Shown one piece after another: positions 13,435-15,997 of a stretch of 15,997 bases of DNA. Source of the DNA: Candidatus Neomicrothrix sp. UBA7884 (lineage in GTDB: Bacteria > Actinomycetota > Acidimicrobiia > Acidimicrobiales > MedAcidi-G1); NCBI GenBank assembly GCA_002501135.1, contig DLRQ01000066.1:10514-26510 (forward strand), written 5' to 3'. Numbering within the stretch: the first letter of the stretch is position 1; each line of letters opens with the position of its first letter. The notes beneath the pieces were generated by a model. The model made no database searches. It saw only the letters and a list, made by a program, of their open reading frames with translations, and was not told the origin of the DNA. Made by a program: the position numbers and the translations under genes.

Positions 13435-13941
13435 TCAGCCGGCGGATGGATGCGGGTCGGCGTTGTCGACCAACAGGCGCACCGCATGGGGAACAACGTC
13501 GATCACGGCCTCCAGGCACTCGATGCAACCTGCAGAGGAGCCGGGGGTGTTCACGATGAGCGTTGTGCCGATGGTGCCGGCGATGCCCCGTGAGAGGCGC
13601 CCGAGCGGGTTGACGAGCCGCATGGCCTCGGCCAGACCCGGGGCTTCACGGTCGATGACGGCCCTCGTGCCCTCAGGTGTCAGATCGCGTGGACCAAAGC
13701 CGGTGCCACCTGTCGTGACGACCAGGCCGTGAAAGCCCTCGGCCATGCCCCTGAGCGCATCGGCCACCTCGTCGACACCGTCGGCGCAGACCAATCGTGC
13801 AGACAGAGCCCAACCCTCAGCCTCGACCCTTTCAGCCAGCGCCGCCCCCGAGCGGTCCTCGCGCGTACCGTGGACGACCCCATCGGAGACGGTCAGCACC
13901 TTGACCTTCATGCTCCCGGCGGATCGGGCATCATCGAACAT
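13435..13941 (-). CDS. MogA/MoaB-family molybdenum cofactor biosynthesis protein
   Basis: 168 aa; the family adenylylates molybdopterin (or is its MoaB-like relative) before molybdenum insertion. Visible signatures: VLTVSDGVVHGTREDRSG (15-32), LVVTTGGTGFGPRDLTPEGT (73-92), PGLAEAMRL (101-109) and IAGTIGTTLIVNTPGSS (120-136). ATG at 13941 is preferred because TACCCT stands 7 bases ahead of it, a leaderless arrangement like hisG. An alternative ATG at 13911 has GGGAG only one base upstream and would start MKVKVLTVSD, closer to some homologues. The distinction between MogA and MoaB cannot be made here, and no other cofactor genes are in the window. Probably cotranscribed with ribD. Confidence 0.88.
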   Translation of the reverse strand: MFDDARSAGSMKVKVLTVSDGVVHGTREDRSGAALAERVEAEGWALSARLVCADGVDEVADALRGMAEGFHGLVVTTGGTGFGPRDLTPEGTRAVIDREAPGLAEAMRLVNPLGRLSRGIAGTIGTTLIVNTPGSSAGCIECLEAVIDVVPHAVRLLVDNADPHPSAG

Positions 13942-13954
13942 GGCGACGAGGGTA
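13942..13954 (-). promoter_or_regulatory. Possible leaderless promoter -10 element of the MogA/MoaB gene
   Basis: TACCCT (13954-13949, minus strand) is followed by 7 bases and the ATG at 13941, the same geometry as hisG. There is no Shine-Dalgarno ahead of this ATG and no clear -35. The gap to the divergent plus-strand gene is 100 bases. Confidence 0.35.
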
Positions 13955-13991
13955 CCGGCGTGTCCCCCCGCAGGCTGAAACGGAGGCCCGC

Positions 13992-14041
13992 TAGTGTCGC
14001 CGTCAAGGGTGACAGGCACCCATCACGGGAGGTGGCTGGCT
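13992..14041 (+). promoter_or_regulatory. Promoter -10 candidate and ribosome binding site of the dienelactone-hydrolase-like gene
   Basis: TAGTGT at 13992-13997 could be a -10, giving a leader of about 38 bases. GGGAGGTGG ends about six bases before the ATG at 14042 and is a strong Shine-Dalgarno; it favours this start over the upstream in-frame GTG at 13994, which lies inside the -10 candidate. No clear -35. Confidence 0.4.
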
Positions 14042-14833
14042 ATGGGCGTTGAGGCTCTCGACGGTTTCGAGATAGGCCAGTTCTCACACGGTGGCACCAC
14101 ACGTACCGTGCTGCGGGCCGGCCGCGGCCCCGCCGTGATCATCATGGCCGAGATGCCCGGCATCACCCCGCGCGTCGCCGATTTCGGTCGGCGGGTTGTC
14201 GACCTCGGGTGCACTGCGGTCATGCCGTCGCTGTTCGGCACCCCGGGGCGTGAACCAACCGCCGGCTACACGCTGAAGAGCCTTGTGGGCGGTTGCGTGT
14301 CACGCGAGTTCACGGCCCTGATGCGCCGCCACACCTCTCCGGTAACCGACTGGCTGCGTGCGCTGGCGGCATTTGAACACGGACGCTGCGGAGGCCCCGG
14401 GGTTGGAGCCGTCGGCATGTGCTTCACCGGAGGGTTCGCTCTTGGAATGATGCTCGACGAGCGGGTCCTGGCACCGGTACTCAGCCAACCCAGCCTGCCG
14501 CTTCCGTTCGGTAAGGGGCGAAAGCGCTCCCTCGGTATCTCCGACAGAGACCTGAACGTCGTGCGTGAACGCGTCGATGCCGGCGCCTGCGTGCTGGGCC
14601 TGCGCTTCACCAACGACTCGATGGTTCCCGCCGAACGCTTCGAACGCCTGGCCGAGGAACTCGGTGAGGGCTTCATCGGCGTCGAGATCGACTCCTCGCC
14701 GGGCAACCCCCACGACATCGGGCCGAGGGCACACTCGGTGCTCACCGAGGAACTGGTCGACGAGCCGGGCCACCCCACCCGGGAGGCCCTCGAAACGGTT
14801 CTCGACCACCTCGGCAGCCGACTGCTCGCCTGA
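14042..14833 (+). CDS. Dienelactone hydrolase family protein (alpha/beta hydrolase)
   Basis: 263 aa, soluble alpha/beta-hydrolase fold. The nucleophile elbow is GMCFTGG (125-131) with Cys127 in place of serine, as in dienelactone hydrolases. Candidate partners are Asp192 in RFTNDSMVPAERF (188-200) and His231 in PRAHSVLT (228-235); Glu37 in MAEMPGI (35-41) corresponds in position to the glutamate that, in known DLH enzymes, holds the resting cysteine. The set C-D-H plus E is therefore complete. The substrate is unknown; most genomic members of this family are uncharacterised and are not true chlorocatechol-pathway enzymes. Residues 150-165 contain a basic patch (GKGRKR) that could be a surface loop. 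Divergent from the MogA/MoaB gene and convergent with rsmB, with 19 bases between stops. No pathway genes nearby hint at its role. Confidence 0.85.
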   Translation: MGVEALDGFEIGQFSHGGTTRTVLRAGRGPAVIIMAEMPGITPRVADFGRRVVDLGCTAVMPSLFGTPGREPTAGYTLKSLVGGCVSREFTALMRRHTSPVTDWLRALAAFEHGRCGGPGVGAVGMCFTGGFALGMMLDERVLAPVLSQPSLPLPFGKGRKRSLGISDRDLNVVRERVDAGACVLGLRFTNDSMVPAERFERLAEELGEGFIGVEIDSSPGNPHDIGPRAHSVLTEELVDEPGHPTREALETVLDHLGSRLLA

Positions 14834-14852
14834 GGCTGATCTGGCTGGCCTC

Positions 14853-15968
14853 TCAGGCCACCTCGTACCGGAACACCACCATGCCCTCGGCGTCGAGGTC
14901 CTGTGGCAACAACAGGCCGCCAGCACCGTGGACCCTCCACGGGGCAGGCAGCGGGCCTGCCGGGACTGCGCCTGTGGCCTCACGGAACCGTTCATCCACA
15001 CCGGTTGTCTCGGCGGCGGTCAGGGTGCAGACGCTGTAGACCAACTGTCCGCCTGACGCTACGAGGGGAAGGGCTGCGGTAAGCAGATCCAACTGCAGGT
15101 CGGCCAGCTCAGCCACGTCATCGGGTTTGACACGCCAGCGCGAGTCGGCACGACGGCGCAGGACGCCCAGACCCGAGCACGGGGCATCGACCAGCACGCG
15201 GTCAAAGCTGCCGGGCCGCAACGGCGGCTGTCTGGCGTCAGCGACCACAAGGCCGAGTTCCAGGCCCAGGTCATCGGCGTTGGACCTGACAAGGTTGAGG
15301 CGTCGCTGCCTCAGGTCGGCTGCCACTACCACCGCACCCGTGGAGGCCACCGCCGTGGCCTTGCCGCCGGGAGCGGCACACAGGTCAGCCACCCTCGCGC
15401 CATCGGCCAGGCCGTCGGCCACAACCTCGGACACCAGCTGTGAGGCCCTGTCCTGGTGGTAGCCGTCCTCCCTCGCCACAGCTGCAGCGGGGCGGTTCAT
15501 CGCCTCCAACGCCTCGACGGCGTCGGCCTCGCCCAGGTCCGCCGTGAGGGTCTCGAGGATCCAGTCGGGGTAGCTCAACTCCACGGCCCTGCTGGGCGGG
15601 TTCGGCTGGCTCTCTGAGACACGACGCAGGACGGCGTTGCACAGGCCACGCACCCGACGCGGCGCCACGGCGACGGTTGCCGACACGGCAGCGTGGGCTG
15701 GAACGCCCCCCCAGTGCAACTGGTAGGCGCCCATTCTCAATACGGTCCTGACACCCGGCTCCACGTCATCGTGGAGGAACCGGTCGACCATGTGGTCACA
15801 GGCCCTCCGCATACGCGTCGTTCCGTAGACCAGGTCGGTCACGAAGCCACGGTCACGGCGGTCCAGGTCGGTCCGGTCCAGAGCTGCGGCGAGGGCAAGG
15901 TTGGCGAACGCTCCATCGCGCTCAATCCTGCCAAGCACCTCGACGGCCAGGCGCCTGGGGTCGTCCAT
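14853..15968 (-). CDS. rsmB: 16S rRNA (cytosine-C5)-methyltransferase RsmB, compact form
   Basis: SAM-dependent m5C methyltransferase; in E. coli it modifies C967 of 16S rRNA. 371 aa, shorter than the 429 of E. coli. N-terminal NusB-like RNA-binding domain about 1-125 (RRDRGFVTDLVYGTTRMRR near 37-55; LCNAVLRRV 109-117). C-terminal methyltransferase domain about 170-371: QDRASQLV (172-179), SAM motif DLCAAPGGKA (195-204), motif IV DAPCSGLGVLRRRADSRW (261-278) with Cys264, and catalytic Cys314 in YSVCTL (311-316). Between MNRP (157-160) and GYHQD (169-173) only eight residues remain, where the family usually has a segment of about 50 (the LRxN region). ATG at 15968 has GAAGG five bases upstream. 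Probably cotranscribed with the gene to its right (fmt?). Confidence 0.92.
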   Translation of the reverse strand: MDDPRRLAVEVLGRIERDGAFANLALAAALDRTDLDRRDRGFVTDLVYGTTRMRRACDHMVDRFLHDDVEPGVRTVLRMGAYQLHWGGVPAHAAVSATVAVAPRRVRGLCNAVLRRVSESQPNPPSRAVELSYPDWILETLTADLGEADAVEALEAMNRPAAAVAREDGYHQDRASQLVSEVVADGLADGARVADLCAAPGGKATAVASTGAVVVAADLRQRRLNLVRSNADDLGLELGLVVADARQPPLRPGSFDRVLVDAPCSGLGVLRRRADSRWRVKPDDVAELADLQLDLLTAALPLVASGGQLVYSVCTLTAAETTGVDERFREATGAVPAGPLPAPWRVHGAGGLLLPQDLDAEGMVVFRYEVA

Positions 15969-15976
15969 TGCGGCCT

Positions 15977-15997
15977 TCAGCCCAGGCTCTCGCCGGG
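15977..15997 (-). CDS. Possible C-terminal codons of the upstream gene, perhaps methionyl-tRNA formyltransferase
   Basis: One minus-strand frame reads P-G-E-S-L-G-stop, with its TGA eight bases before the rsmB ATG. fmt is commonly the gene just upstream of rsmB, and short operonic spacing is normal. Only six residues are in the window, so the identity rests on gene order and the frame is not proven. Confidence 0.3.
   Translation of the reverse strand, partial: PGESLG

Noticed and set aside
12327..13559. Plus-strand open frame of 410 codons opposite ribD
   Set aside because: Antisense shadow of ribD, which carries all its deaminase and reductase motifs on the minus strand; the translation is compositionally odd and has no recognisable motif.
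14834..14862. GGCCT-CTC-AGGCC palindrome at the convergent gene ends as a bidirectional terminator
   Set aside because: Five pairs only, overlapping the rsmB stop, with no U-run on either side.
1..15997. Mobile element, CRISPR, defence system or biosynthetic cluster
   Set aside because: I read both strands and found no transposase, integrase, repeat-spacer array, toxin-antitoxin pair, nuclease cluster or carrier-protein domain. All genes are core or ordinary accessory metabolism.

Overview
This is a chromosomal housekeeping segment of a high-GC Gram-positive bacterium. The gene order infC-rpmI-rplT-rRNA methyltransferase-pheS-pheT-argC-argJ-argB-argD is the order I know from Mycobacterium tuberculosis and relatives, and a DUF1844-type gene sits beside infC as in other actinobacteria. 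I infer Actinomycetota, possibly an uncultured or marine acidimicrobial lineage, but the sequence cannot fix the family. I see no insertion sequence, prophage, CRISPR array, tRNA or rRNA gene, and no foreign-looking island.

Layout. Nearly everything is on the minus strand, so read right to left. At 15977-15997 is the possible last codons of fmt, then rsmB (14853-15968). A dienelactone-hydrolase-like gene (14042-14833, plus) converges on rsmB and diverges from a MogA/MoaB-ribD pair (13435-13941, 12420-13427). hisG (11495-12370) follows with its own apparent promoter and converges on the plus-strand DUF1844 gene (11003-11482). A 333-base divergent region (10670-11002) holds putative promoters and a terminator-like hairpin in the infC leader. 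Then come infC, rpmI, rplT, a SpoU-family RNA methyltransferase, pheS and pheT, forming a translation block (IF3, L35, L20, rRNA modification, Phe-tRNA synthetase). A quinone oxidoreductase gene separates pheT from the arginine operon argC-argJ-argB-argD, whose last gene runs off the left edge.

How it works together. ArgJ, ArgB, ArgC and ArgD form the acetylated arm of arginine synthesis, from glutamate to ornithine, with ArgJ recycling the acetyl group. The argC promoter shows a -35/-10 pair with a 17-base spacer whose predicted transcription start is the A of the argC ATG (a leaderless mRNA). Both promoter elements lie inside a repeated ARG-box-like sequence, so ArgR binding would block RNA polymerase. 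HisG starts histidine synthesis, RibD carries out two riboflavin steps, and the MogA/MoaB protein serves molybdenum cofactor synthesis.

Most interesting points: the argC operator/leaderless promoter; the infC leader hairpin, whose G-U wobbles pair only in the minus-strand RNA; the lack of an ATG, GTG or TTG start for infC downstream of that hairpin; a six-codon minicistron linking pheS to pheT; and an RsmB that seems to lack about 50 residues between its two domains. I found no new multi-gene system; most of the window is ordinary core genome.
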